Shown: in pieces, positions 9,589 through 19,286 of the stretch | Layout: each line of letters begins with the position of its first letter | Position numbering within the stretch: the first letter of the stretch is position 1 | Source of the DNA: GCA-2687025 sp964473525 | GTDB taxonomy: Bacteria > Poribacteria > WGA-4E > GCA-2687025 | Direction: 5' to 3' | Assembly (NCBI GenBank): GCA_964473525.1 | Contig: CAYYPK010000007.1 | Span: forward strand, 1-64,000 | DNA: 64,000 nucleotides | Made by a program: the position numbers and the translations under genes | The notes under the pieces: model-generated | What the model was told of the DNA's origin: nothing | What the model saw: the letters and a program-made list of their open reading frames with translations, nothing else | Database searches by the model: none

Positions 9589-12500
9589 ATGGGGTTGGGA
9601 GCCGACATACATCGGGCGTGGCGCGCCCTCAGCGTAGGGGTCATGTGCCTGGTAGCAGCGTCTGCGGGCGCTCAGAATCAGGGAACTCCCGTGTGGCGCG
9701 TGTTCACGCGCGCGGATGGGCTGACAAGCAACAGTGTGCGGTCCATAGGCGAGGATTCCTACGGCGGCCTGTGGTTCTCAACCGAAGCGGGGCTGACACG
9801 CTTTGACGGCCTCTGGCAGAGATTCACCCAGCGCGAGGGGCTGCCGTCAGACGGAGTCGAGGGGGTAGTTGAGACGTCGCCAGGGGTCGTGTGGGTCGGC
9901 ACGGACGCTGGGGTGTCCAGGCTGGCGCGTGACGTTGACGGCGTCTGGGCGGTGGACGTGCTCCCCAGCGGAGGCCTCCCCGTTGGCGTCACCGGACTCG
10001 CGCTGGCGAGGGATGGTCTGTCGGAGGTCGTATGGGCGGGCACGGACGTGGGTCTCTATCGATGGTCGGGCGTGGCGTGGGACGCACACGCGGGACTGAT
10101 AGGGGCGCCTATCCGCAGTCTGGGCGTCGACGGCGAGGGCGTGCTGTGGTGCGTTAGCGACGGGACGGCGGACGCCGTGCCTGCCCTGAATCGAGTAACC
10201 GCGCTGGGCGCGGAGCATGATGTATTCCCGCTGACGGGCCCGGCTGCCGGACGGTCCGTCAACGACTTGCTACCGGTCGGCGGCGGGCAATGGTGGCTAG
10301 CCACGTCAGCAGGCATTCTGTTCTTCGACGGCGACTGGTCCGCGCTAGACGCTCCGCCGGGAATCCCAGAGGTGCACGCGCTGTCACGGACAGCCAGCGC
10401 GGGGGCGATCTGGGCGGCGACGGACGTGGGTCTCTATGTCCTGGACGGGTCGTGGACGGCGCTCGGCGTCGGCGACGGTCTGCCATCGAACGCCGTGCGT
10501 GACGTCCACGTAGACCAGGTAGGTCGGCTGTGGGTAGCGACGCCCAACGGTCTCGCGTTGGACGACGGCGGCTGGAGCGCCTTCGGGGAACCCAGCGTCA
10601 CCGCGCTCGCCGCCGACCTGCGCGGCGGCCTGTGGATCGGGAGCGAAGCCGGTCTGACGCGACTTGAGGGCGGCGCCCGCACGACGTTTACAGCCCAGGA
10701 CGGCCTGGTGGACGACCGCGTTGGCGCGATCCACGTCGCCGCGGACGGAACGGTGTATGTGGGGTCGTCAGGAGCGCGGTCGGGGCTTGTCGCTGGTGGC
10801 GACGGGACGTGGACGTTAGTGCCGCTTCCGCCGGGAGCAGGGCGCGTGTATTCCATCACGTCAGATTCGCAGGGGCGGCTGTGGGTTGGCGCTGGGTACC
10901 TCGAGCTCAGCGCGGATCGAGAGAGCGCGTTGGTCGACCAACTCGGCGTAGCATGGGCGCTGGCCGGTGATACCTGGCAAAGGTGGCCCCTTCCGGCGAC
11001 GCCCGTCAGTCTTGCTGAGGACGCCGAAGGAGTGATGTGGGCAGCGACGCGCACGGCGGGAGTGGCGCGCATCTCGGACGGAGTCACCGTGGCGCCGGCG
11101 CCGTTCACGCAGGACGCTCGGAGTGTACATGTCGACGCGGTTGGGCGAGTGTGGCTTGTCACGTCGGCGGGGCTCTTCTGGCGTGGCGAGGACGCGTGGA
11201 TCGACGCGCCGATGCCCCGCTTCTCCGCGACGAACGAGGCATGGTCGCTGTACGAGGACAACCTGGGTTCCGTCTGGGCGGGATTCTCTGATGGTCTGGC
11301 GCGCATGGACGCGTCTGGCGAGTGGGCTTGGTTCGACGGCTTCGACGCTCTCCTCCCCAGCGGAGTGGGCGCAATCATCCAGACGCTAGACCACGATCTG
11401 TGGTTCGCAGGCAGGGACGGCGACGGCTTGCTGCGCCGCAGAACTGGGAACGCCTTCCCGCAGACGCGTCTTGTGGACCCGCCGCGCGGGGTGATCGGCG
11501 CGCCGCTCGTACGCCTTGAGATGCTGGGTGGTGACGCGCACACCCCTGCGGAGAGCCTCCGGTTCTCGGTGCGCGTGAACCGAGGCCCATGGTCCGCGCC
11601 TCGCACTGGCGGCGTTGAGGTGGTCACGGATCTTTCCAACGGCGTGGAGTCGGAGATACAGGCGCGCGCAGTCGACCGCGACGGGCGAGCGGACCCGACG
11701 CCAGCGACCACGATCGTGTTAGTAGACTCGACGCCGCCGGTGGTCGAGATCAGCCAGCCACAGGACGGAGCGCACGTGGCCGGCGTCGTGTCCGTGGTGG
11801 GCTCGGCGCACGACACGGACTTCGAGGCGTACGTGCTGGAACTCCCAGGGCTGGAAGCGTCCGAGTCGTTCGACCCGGTCGTCGACGGTCTGCTGGCAGA
11901 ATGGAACACCAAAGACGTCGACGACGGGGAGCACATCATCCGCCTGGTGGCTCGGGACACGGTCGACGGCGACTACGACGAGTCGCACGTTGTGGCGCGC
12001 GAGGGGTCCGTGACGGTGGACAACACCGAGCCGCTGGTCGGGTTGGCGGTTCCTTCCGAGCCGTCGTCTGGGCGCGTGCAGCTAGGCGTCGTGGCATGGG
12101 ACGACGCTCTCGATAGTTGGAGCCTGGACCACCGTCACGCGGACGCCGAGGGAGTCGTCGAATGGACTCCCATCATAGAGCGGAATTCCCCGCCTGCGGC
12201 GACGCTGTCGTGGGACACCTCAGCGTGGGACGGGCCTAGGACATTGCGACTGCGGGCATTCGACCTCGCTGGCAATCGGGCGCAGGCCGAGCAGACGATT
12301 CTGCTGGACAACCCGGTCGCGCGTCCCGAGGTCACCATCACTACGCCGTCCGATGGGGCCTTCGTGCGTGGAGAGGTGCGCATCGCGGGAACGATAGCCG
12401 ACGGTACGCTTGCCCTGTACGAGGTGTTCATCGAGCGCGCCGATGGGACGCAGGAGTGGTTGGCGGACGACTCAGAGCAGGTGATAGACGCCCCTATCGT

Positions 12501-14226
12501 AGATTGGGACACCGAGTCAGGCGCGTATGCCGATGGGCCGTATACGATCGTCGTCACCGCGCGCGACCAAGAAGGCAGCGCGAGAACGACGCGCGTTCCC
12601 GTGACGGTGGACAATTCACTTCCCGCAGTGGACCTGCTCGCGCCAAAGGATGACGCCGTGCTCGCGGCAGACGAGCCGACCGAGGTGCTCGCGACCGTGG
12701 TGGACGCGCACGCGGAGTCGTTCATCGTCGAATACCAGGTCGGGGATGGATCCGGTGGGTCCGACGTCTGGGTTCTCATTGCACAGGGCGACGTGGTGGA
12801 TGGCACCGCGCGCGCGGTTTGGACTCCGCCGCCATCCATCGCGGAGGCGGTGGTGCGCGTCCGTGTCCGCGACATCGCTCAGAACGACAGCGCCGACAAC
12901 CCCGAACGGTCGGGGCAAGCGCCGGTGACAATCGACCGCAGCCCTCCTACCGTCTCGATCGATGAGCCCACCGCAGGCTCCATGGTCACGGGCGCGGTGG
13001 CAGTACGCGGGATGGTCGTGGACGAAGGGGAGCTCTGGCCGTCGTATTCCGTGGCGTACCGCACGGGCTCAGGCGCGTGGCGGGAGATACACGCGGCGGG
13101 AGACGCCGCGCCGCCCGGGGCGCTTGCTGTCTGGGACACCCCTAAGATCGAGGGGGCCGCGGCTCTGCGTATCGTAGCGGAGGACCAGGTAGGCAGACGC
13201 GCCGAAGCGACCGTGGACGTCCGTGTGGACAACGTTGCGCCCACCGCGGTCATCTCCTCTCCGACCGACCGAACCCAGATCGCGGGCGTAGTGGAGATCA
13301 TTGGCAGCGCCGTGGACGAACACTTCAGCGTGTACAGCGTCGACTGGTCGCCTGGCGAGACGGGGGTCGCGGCGGAGTGGACCTCTATCGCGGCGGGCGT
13401 GACCGCTCCTGTCGACGACGGACATCTGGCGACTTGGGACGCGGGAATCACAGCAGGCCCCGTGCGGTTGCGGCTTACCGTCGAGGACGCCGTCGGGCAT
13501 GTCACCGTGTCGGAGACGGTCGTGATCGTTGCTGGCGCGCTCCGTAGCGACCATCACGCCGCCCTGTCGACGACGGACGAGACCGTGCGGCTGAGGCTAC
13601 CACCGAACACGCTTCCCGGCCCCACGTCTGTGACACTGAACGACGCGCCCGACGTGTCCCCGTTCGGCCAGCCGTCCCTGCGGGTAGTACGCATCGAACC
13701 CAACGGAACCGAGTTGGACCCACTCAAGCCTGGCACGCTCGAGTTCCGCATCCCCGCAGGCCATGCGGCGGCCGTCTTGGGCGTGGCTCGATGGGATGCC
13801 GCGCGCGCCTCGTGGGACTACCTGGGCGGCACTGTTGATCGCGAGGCGGGATGGGTGAGGACACGCGTGTTCTCACTCGGCCGCTACGCGCTGGTGGCGG
13901 AGCCGGCGAACTTCGCGACGCCCGATGACGGGCTGCGCCTGCGTTGCCAGCCTCGAGCATTCTCCCCGCTGGGAGGCGAACTTCCGCACGTGTCGTACGT
14001 GACGTTCTCGCTGCGCGAGCCGTCGCCCGTGCGCGTACGCATCTACAACCAGGCGGGGCGCTTGGCGCGCGAGTTGGCTGACGCCCCGCTGGGCGCCGGA
14101 GAGCAATCTGTACCGTGGGATGGGCAGGACGGAATGGGGCGCATCCTGCCGAACGGCGCGTACGTCGTGCAGGTGGACAGTGGATACGCGCGCGAACGGC
14201 AGGTGGTGGTGATTTGGAACCGGTGA
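9589..14226 (+). CDS. Giant exported Reg_prop beta-propeller protein with Ig-like repeats
   Basis: A 1545-residue exported protein. After a signal peptide (about 1-28), residues 35-630 carry many two-component-regulator propeller repeats of the form GLPSxxVxxVxxDxxGxLWVGTxxGL. Residues 637-1314 are repeated Ig/cadherin-like modules, each marked by VDNTxP or VDxSPP. Residues 1325-1440 resemble a ZU5-type domain. The end (1455-1545) is a FlgD-like sorting or Ig fold. Reg_prop propellers are usually fused to a histidine kinase; here the kinase is a separate gene two genes downstream of the next overlapping pair. GGAGA precedes ATG. It overlaps the next gene by 4 bases. Confidence 0.82.
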   Translation: MGLGADIHRAWRALSVGVMCLVAASAGAQNQGTPVWRVFTRADGLTSNSVRSIGEDSYGGLWFSTEAGLTRFDGLWQRFTQREGLPSDGVEGVVETSPGVVWVGTDAGVSRLARDVDGVWAVDVLPSGGLPVGVTGLALARDGLSEVVWAGTDVGLYRWSGVAWDAHAGLIGAPIRSLGVDGEGVLWCVSDGTADAVPALNRVTALGAEHDVFPLTGPAAGRSVNDLLPVGGGQWWLATSAGILFFDGDWSALDAPPGIPEVHALSRTASAGAIWAATDVGLYVLDGSWTALGVGDGLPSNAVRDVHVDQVGRLWVATPNGLALDDGGWSAFGEPSVTALAADLRGGLWIGSEAGLTRLEGGARTTFTAQDGLVDDRVGAIHVAADGTVYVGSSGARSGLVAGGDGTWTLVPLPPGAGRVYSITSDSQGRLWVGAGYLELSADRESALVDQLGVAWALAGDTWQRWPLPATPVSLAEDAEGVMWAATRTAGVARISDGVTVAPAPFTQDARSVHVDAVGRVWLVTSAGLFWRGEDAWIDAPMPRFSATNEAWSLYEDNLGSVWAGFSDGLARMDASGEWAWFDGFDALLPSGVGAIIQTLDHDLWFAGRDGDGLLRRRTGNAFPQTRLVDPPRGVIGAPLVRLEMLGGDAHTPAESLRFSVRVNRGPWSAPRTGGVEVVTDLSNGVESEIQARAVDRDGRADPTPATTIVLVDSTPPVVEISQPQDGAHVAGVVSVVGSAHDTDFEAYVLELPGLEASESFDPVVDGLLAEWNTKDVDDGEHIIRLVARDTVDGDYDESHVVAREGSVTVDNTEPLVGLAVPSEPSSGRVQLGVVAWDDALDSWSLDHRHADAEGVVEWTPIIERNSPPAATLSWDTSAWDGPRTLRLRAFDLAGNRAQAEQTILLDNPVARPEVTITTPSDGAFVRGEVRIAGTIADGTLALYEVFIERADGTQEWLADDSEQVIDAPIVDWDTESGAYADGPYTIVVTARDQEGSARTTRVPVTVDNSLPAVDLLAPKDDAVLAADEPTEVLATVVDAHAESFIVEYQVGDGSGGSDVWVLIAQGDVVDGTARAVWTPPPSIAEAVVRVRVRDIAQNDSADNPERSGQAPVTIDRSPPTVSIDEPTAGSMVTGAVAVRGMVVDEGELWPSYSVAYRTGSGAWREIHAAGDAAPPGALAVWDTPKIEGAAALRIVAEDQVGRRAEATVDVRVDNVAPTAVISSPTDRTQIAGVVEIIGSAVDEHFSVYSVDWSPGETGVAAEWTSIAAGVTAPVDDGHLATWDAGITAGPVRLRLTVEDAVGHVTVSETVVIVAGALRSDHHAALSTTDETVRLRLPPNTLPGPTSVTLNDAPDVSPFGQPSLRVVRIEPNGTELDPLKPGTLEFRIPAGHAAAVLGVARWDAARASWDYLGGTVDREAGWVRTRVFSLGRYALVAEPANFATPDDGLRLRCQPRAFSPLGGELPHVSYVTFSLREPSPVRVRIYNQAGRLARELADAPLGAGEQSVPWDGQDGMGRILPNGAYVVQVDSGYARERQVVVIWNR

Positions 14227-16316
14227 TTCGGCGTCCATGTCCGTCGCTCCACCAGCGCGCGCGTTGGTTGGTAGGGGTAGTCCTGCTCGCCGCCATATCG
14301 TGGGGGCCAGGTAGGGCGGCCGCCATCGAATCCGAAGTACCCGTAGGCGTCCGTCTGCTCGGGATGGGCTACGCAGGAGTGGCGGCCCCCACGAACGCGA
14401 GCGCCACGTCCATCAACATCGGCGCGGCCTCGCTGCTGGAGGACTACGCGCTCGAGATGACCACGGCGAACCTGTCGGGTCTGCTTCGTGCGAACTACGT
14501 CGCCGGGTCGGCGCCACTGTCAGACAGCCAGGCGATAGGCTTCGATTGGCTGGGCATAGGCACGGCGGACGAGGAGCTGGGTTTCACGCAGAACCGGATG
14601 CGACTCGGGTATTCCGCGAGCCCGAGTCAGGGCGTAGGGCTTGGGTTTGGTCTCAACTATCGCACGCAACGCGCGAGCCTGGACGGCACGGCGCTCGGGT
14701 CGGCGGCTGGGTGGAGCGCGGACATTGGCGCCACGTGGGCAATACCTCGCGCGCCCGGTCTGCACGCTGCGGTAGGCATTCGGAACTGGATGTCGCTGGT
14801 GGGTCCAGGCGATCTGCGACCGGGCGCCTGGATACGCGTGGACGACGGGTCGAGTCAGCGCGTCACGCCGCGTTCACGGGCGTTCGGACTGAGCTACGCG
14901 CGTGGCCCGTGGAACGTGGCAGCGGACGTCAACGACGGCTGGCGCCTGGGCGCGGAGCGACTCGCGGGCGCCATGGGCGCGCTACGCCTGGGGGCGTTCA
15001 TCCCGACGCGAGACGGCGAGGGAGCAACTCTGACGGTGGGCGGCGCGCTACGCTGGGACTGGGGGTCCGTGGACTACGCCTACGTCGCGCCGTCGCAAGC
15101 TGCGGCAACCTCGCACGTTGGCGTCACGTTGCGGACAAGCTATCTGGACCCGCCCGTCACCGTCGAAGCCATCGCGGTCCAGAACTTGTACCCGGCGCTG
15201 CGCGAGTTCTACGCTCGACCGGAAGGGAGCCCAGAAGGGCGCCGCTATGAAGTAGCCGCCGAATTCGCGGGCAGCACGACAGAGCGGCTCGGGGAGCTAT
15301 GGCTGCACAACCCCGGCGATGAGGCGGTGCGCGTCAGCGTGCGCATGCGGATGGGGCGCTACACAGAGCGCGGTGGCACGGAAGTGGTGGGGGCGGTGCG
15401 CATCGGCCCGGACGAACGACGCGTCGTGCCGCTGCAGAATCTCCTATTGGCGGACGAGGCGCTCGAGCTGGTGGAAGGCCGCCCGGTAGAGGCTCGGCTG
15501 GACATAGCCGACGTGCGGAACCCCGCGCGACGTCGCGCCGTCTTGCATACGACGCTGTTCCTGCACGGGCGCAACGAACTCGTGTTGGACGACGTCGCGA
15601 AGCTCGCCGCGTTCGTGACGCCGACAGACCCGACTGTGAGCGCGTTCGCGACCCGCGTCCTACGAGAGGCGGAGAAGGGGGAAGAGACTGGCGCGGAATG
15701 GGGCGGCATGCCGGAGGGTCTGCGTCGAGCTGTCGCGCTGTTCTCCGGGCTGGGGGAGATGACCTATTCGCGGGATCCGAACCTGCCGCGTGAAAGTGGC
15801 ACGATAGATGCTATCAAATACCCAAGCGAGTTGGTGGGCGCCATCGCTGACGCATCGGGCGACGCCCCCATCGGTGACTGCGATGATAGTACGGCTCTGG
15901 TATGCTCCCTGTTTGAGGCCGCTGGCGTGTCCACGGCTCTCATACAGACGCCGCGACACGTGCTAATGGCGTTCGACCTGGGCGGCTTGTCCTATGGCAG
16001 CGCGCAAGCAAACGGCCTTGGGGATGTTACAATCCCCATTGACGGGAACGCCTGGGCGCCGCTGGAAACCACGCTCCTCGACCGAGGATTCGCGGAAGCG
16101 TGGCGCGCTGGACTTGCTGAGGCACGCGGCGTTGTATTGGGTAGCGCGACGTTGCGTAGCGCATGGGAGCGCTTTGGGAGCGCGTCCCCGAGCTTCCCGG
16201 CCGCAGAGATCAGCGTGGCCGCGGACGAGCTTCGAGAGCGCATAGCGCTGGTTAGGGCTGACGAGTGGTTCCAATCCGCCACGGCGCCGTTTATGGGCGC
16301 CACACAGAATCGATGA
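14223..16316 (+). CDS. PorV-like barrel fused to a transglutaminase-like domain
   Basis: The GTG start overlaps the previous stop as GTGA and leads into a clear signal peptide (WLVGVVLLAAISW, cleavage after RAAA). Residues about 35-310 look like a PorV/OMPP1-type barrel (LLGMGYAGVAAPTNASATSIN). A beta-rich middle part (315-450) follows. The C-terminal part has a transglutaminase/papain-like core: GDCDDSTALVCSLFEAAGVST near 550 and PRHVLMAF with His near 578, giving the Cys and His of the usual triad. It is translationally coupled to the genes on both sides. Possible roles are surface protein processing or cross-linking; this is inference. Confidence 0.68.
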   Translation: MIRRPCPSLHQRARWLVGVVLLAAISWGPGRAAAIESEVPVGVRLLGMGYAGVAAPTNASATSINIGAASLLEDYALEMTTANLSGLLRANYVAGSAPLSDSQAIGFDWLGIGTADEELGFTQNRMRLGYSASPSQGVGLGFGLNYRTQRASLDGTALGSAAGWSADIGATWAIPRAPGLHAAVGIRNWMSLVGPGDLRPGAWIRVDDGSSQRVTPRSRAFGLSYARGPWNVAADVNDGWRLGAERLAGAMGALRLGAFIPTRDGEGATLTVGGALRWDWGSVDYAYVAPSQAAATSHVGVTLRTSYLDPPVTVEAIAVQNLYPALREFYARPEGSPEGRRYEVAAEFAGSTTERLGELWLHNPGDEAVRVSVRMRMGRYTERGGTEVVGAVRIGPDERRVVPLQNLLLADEALELVEGRPVEARLDIADVRNPARRRAVLHTTLFLHGRNELVLDDVAKLAAFVTPTDPTVSAFATRVLREAEKGEETGAEWGGMPEGLRRAVALFSGLGEMTYSRDPNLPRESGTIDAIKYPSELVGAIADASGDAPIGDCDDSTALVCSLFEAAGVSTALIQTPRHVLMAFDLGGLSYGSAQANGLGDVTIPIDGNAWAPLETTLLDRGFAEAWRAGLAEARGVVLGSATLRSAWERFGSASPSFPAAEISVAADELRERIALVRADEWFQSATAPFMGATQNR

Positions 16317-17251
16317 CATTGATGACCCCGCCGGCAATCTGTACCCCAAACGACACACTTCCGGCGCCCCGTGTATCCCGCTGGGTCCGCATAGGCGTGC
16401 TGACCGCGTTCGTCGCCTTCAGCATCGTGAGCGCACAAGCCGCGACGCGGGTGCTGTTCAGCTACGGCGCGGTGGAAACCCTCCGCGCGGGCGAGACGCG
16501 CTGGGATTTCCTCTCGGCGGACGTGACCGTCGGACCCGACGACATCCTGCGCATGCCCCCGGGGTCGCTATTGCGCCTTCAGGATGACGACGGACAGAGG
16601 CAGCGTCTTCTCAGCGGAGTAGGTGAGGGCACGGCGGCCGAACTCCTGCTGATCGCGGAGGCGGAAGCCGCCGAGGTCGGAGGCGCCTACCGTGGGTCCG
16701 CGGAAGCGGCCGCGGTAGATGTGCTACCCGCTGGGTCCGCATCTTCCGACGAACCCGACGGACCACTTACCTTCGCGCTTGACGAAGCGGCTGCGGCTGC
16801 GTGGCTGACGGACGAGAGCCACGAACTCAACATCGTGCGTGACGCCGCCCATGCTGCGCTGGCAAGCGCCCCAACGGCTCCAGCGTACATGCCGGAGCTG
16901 CTGGCAAAGGCCCACGCGCTGTTTGCATACGCGGTCGCCGACCTGGACGCGGGCGGCCCGGTCGCGTCGGTATTCGCGGACGACGGCGCGCGCGCGGCGT
17001 ACGCCTTCGCCGCCTTGCTGGCCGCCGCGGATGTTCCCATGCGTAGACGTGTAGACACCGACGGGCAGCCTTTCTTGCTTCTCGACGCCGGACTTCGCCG
17101 CAGCCATATCGGCTCGGTCACCGCGAACCGCGCCATGTACCACACGCGCGCTGACGGCGCCGTCGAGATGCCTCTGGGTCTCGCGCCGGGTCAGACAACG
17201 CTTCTGGAGGCGTGGTACGCCGGCTCTACTCTCGACGTCGCCGGGGATTAA
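16313..17251 (+). CDS. Exported FecR-like domain protein of unknown function
   Basis: ATG overlaps the upstream stop as ATGA. A signal peptide (about 15-44, VLTAFVAFSIVSAQA) precedes a segment (about 45-105) with the FecR-like pattern of a leading glycine turn, WDFLSADVTVGPDD and PPGSLLRLQDDDG. The remaining Ala-rich part (about 120-312) is not recognised. Proteins like this often sense or transmit envelope signals, which would suit its place between the propeller genes and the CHASE2 kinase, but the FecR match is weak and made by eye. Confidence 0.55.
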   Translation: MTLMTPPAICTPNDTLPAPRVSRWVRIGVLTAFVAFSIVSAQAATRVLFSYGAVETLRAGETRWDFLSADVTVGPDDILRMPPGSLLRLQDDDGQRQRLLSGVGEGTAAELLLIAEAEAAEVGGAYRGSAEAAAVDVLPAGSASSDEPDGPLTFALDEAAAAAWLTDESHELNIVRDAAHAALASAPTAPAYMPELLAKAHALFAYAVADLDAGGPVASVFADDGARAAYAFAALLAAADVPMRRRVDTDGQPFLLLDAGLRRSHIGSVTANRAMYHTRADGAVEMPLGLAPGQTTLLEAWYAGSTLDVAGD

Positions 17252-17339
17252 CACCGGTTCCGCTCTGCCCGACCCGTCGTGATATGATCGCTTCGTTGTC
17301 CACCACCCTCCTCGCCGTCTCCCTTAGGCGACCGCCATC

Positions 17340-19163
17340 ATGGCGCGTAACGCAGTCGCCCGCGCAGCCACTCTACGCTGGGTAGTGATCGCCTTCGCTC
17401 TCACGTTCGTCGCAGAGCGGTACGGCCTCTTCGACTTGCTAGAGTTGCGCACGTACGATTTGCGCGCGCGCGGCGTATCTCCCTCCGAAGCGGAAGCGTC
17501 GCCGCTGCTTGCGCTCGTGTCTCTCAGCGAGGGCGAAGAGGAACCTGCGGGTCCGTTCCGGTCCGAGTTCTACGGCGCGCTGCTCGAGAAGCTGCGGGAC
17601 GCCGGCTGCCTGGGTGTGTTCTTCGCCGTGCGGTTCCAGAGCGGATCGTCGCGCGCCAGACCGTGGCCAGACGTCGGCATTCCTGTCTACGTGATCCGTC
17701 CGTACACGCGCGTCAACAGCGCCCCGCGCGACGAGGCCCCTTGGGTTGGCGGGGCGGAGCGATTGCCGAGCTATGTCGTGGGAGCGAACCCAACTACTGC
17801 GTTCAGCGGTCTCGTGGATGATCCCGTAGACGGCGTGTATCGCGGAGCGCAGGCGCACGTCGCGTATGGCATTCAGCATGCCGCGCGGCACTCCCTGGAG
17901 CTGCACTTCGCGGCGGCTGCGCTTGGCGCGACGGTGGACTCGCTTGTCGCGCCGACCGACCAACGGGGAGCCGTTCTGCTGCCGCGTCTGCCCAGCGGCA
18001 TCCCCACGGTCTACGCGTCGGATGTGCTGACAGACAAGGCTGCGGGTCTAGATGGTCGGTGGGCGGTCGTGGGATTCGACGACATGCAAAATGTCGGTCG
18101 CGCGCGCACGCCGTACGGGCCGAGCAACGCCTTTCGCGCCCGCGCCGCCGTCATCAACGGCATCCTCACGGAGTCGCTGACGCGACCGCGGAGCCATCTT
18201 GTGGCGGGGATCGTGTTTCTCGTGTGGGCCGCCGTGTTTGCCAGCGCCGGCGTGTACTTCCGCTCGCGGATGGCTAGCTCTCTGCGCCTCATCTCCTTCG
18301 TCGGCGCGGCGGGAGCTGTCCACTGCGTCGCCTGCTACGTGGCGATGCCCGAGCAGTGGACACCCTTGGTGTCACCGCTCGTGGGGATGCTGCTCGCCGG
18401 GCTGGCGTGGGCGTTGAGCATGAACGCCACTCGCGCGACGCTCGCTGAACGCCGCGCCATGCAGGCGGAGCGCGAGGCGTCTTTCGGCATCATGTCCGCG
18501 CAAGTGCGGCACGAGGTGCGGAATCTGCTGAATTCGATCCGCGCGCCGGCGGAGATGGTGCGGAACAACTTCTCGAAGGGCGATCCGTTGGGCCTAGCGA
18601 CAGACCACGATGGTTTGGCGGCCGAGATGGACGTCGTCGTGTCCCGCGTGACGCAACTCGCGGACATGGTCGAGAACGAGCTTACGTACTTCCACCCGGA
18701 CACGTTCCAGTTCGAGCCGGCGGACCTGTGGACGGTCGCCATGGACGCCCGCGAAGCGCTTGCGGACGACCTCGACGCCGCTGGCGTCACCGTCGAGACG
18801 GACGTGGCGGACGCCCGCGCCACGGCGATGGTCGACTCGGCGAAGATGCGCGTGGTGTTCGTGAACCTCATTCGCAACGCGATGCAGGCGATGCCCGACG
18901 GCGGGGATCTGCGCCTCGCGTATTCGACGGTGTCGTCCCCACGGCCCCGTGTGTCCGTGCTGGTGCAGGACAACGGCATCGGCATCGACTCGGAGAGGGT
19001 GGAGCAGCTCTTCGAGCCGTTCCATACGACGAAGGCGCGCGGCCTAGGGCTGGGACTGTTCAACGTGAATCACATCGTGACGACGCATTCGGGCGAGATT
19101 CGGGCACACGGCGCTCCGGGCGAGGGGGCGACGTTCGAAGTTCTTCTCCCCGTCGTCGGTTAG
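17340..19163 (+). CDS. CHASE2-domain sensor histidine kinase
   Basis: An N-terminal membrane segment (about 12-25) leads into a CHASE2 extracytoplasmic sensor (LRTYDLRARG near 34, then a divergent core to about 240). Three transmembrane segments (about 283-365) follow, then a kinase core with H-box QVRHEVRNLLNSIRAP (His near 390), N-box NLIRNAMQAM near 510, D-box VQDNGIGID and G-box GLGLGLFNVNHIV. CHASE2 kinases are membrane sensors that phosphorylate a response regulator. The NtrC-like gene immediately downstream is the obvious partner. The 88-base gap from the preceding gene still allows cotranscription. Confidence 0.86.
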   Translation: MARNAVARAATLRWVVIAFALTFVAERYGLFDLLELRTYDLRARGVSPSEAEASPLLALVSLSEGEEEPAGPFRSEFYGALLEKLRDAGCLGVFFAVRFQSGSSRARPWPDVGIPVYVIRPYTRVNSAPRDEAPWVGGAERLPSYVVGANPTTAFSGLVDDPVDGVYRGAQAHVAYGIQHAARHSLELHFAAAALGATVDSLVAPTDQRGAVLLPRLPSGIPTVYASDVLTDKAAGLDGRWAVVGFDDMQNVGRARTPYGPSNAFRARAAVINGILTESLTRPRSHLVAGIVFLVWAAVFASAGVYFRSRMASSLRLISFVGAAGAVHCVACYVAMPEQWTPLVSPLVGMLLAGLAWALSMNATRATLAERRAMQAEREASFGIMSAQVRHEVRNLLNSIRAPAEMVRNNFSKGDPLGLATDHDGLAAEMDVVVSRVTQLADMVENELTYFHPDTFQFEPADLWTVAMDAREALADDLDAAGVTVETDVADARATAMVDSAKMRVVFVNLIRNAMQAMPDGGDLRLAYSTVSSPRPRVSVLVQDNGIGIDSERVEQLFEPFHTTKARGLGLGLFNVNHIVTTHSGEIRAHGAPGEGATFEVLLPVVG

Positions 19164-19286
19164 GCGGCTTCATGGGACGGCGCCTCATTCACAGCTTGAA
19201 GGTCGGCGCGCCGCTGAGGACGGACGTTGAACTCTCGTGCGCTCGTTACCGTTGCACCCGGAGCCACGCACGCCAGGAGCAGGATC

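Noticed and set aside
10434..11960. Long open frame of 508 codons on the minus strand inside the Reg_prop gene
   Set aside because: It lies opposite a clear coding sequence, is rich in Ser, Arg and Pro, and has no recognisable domain. It is a frame shadow caused by high GC.
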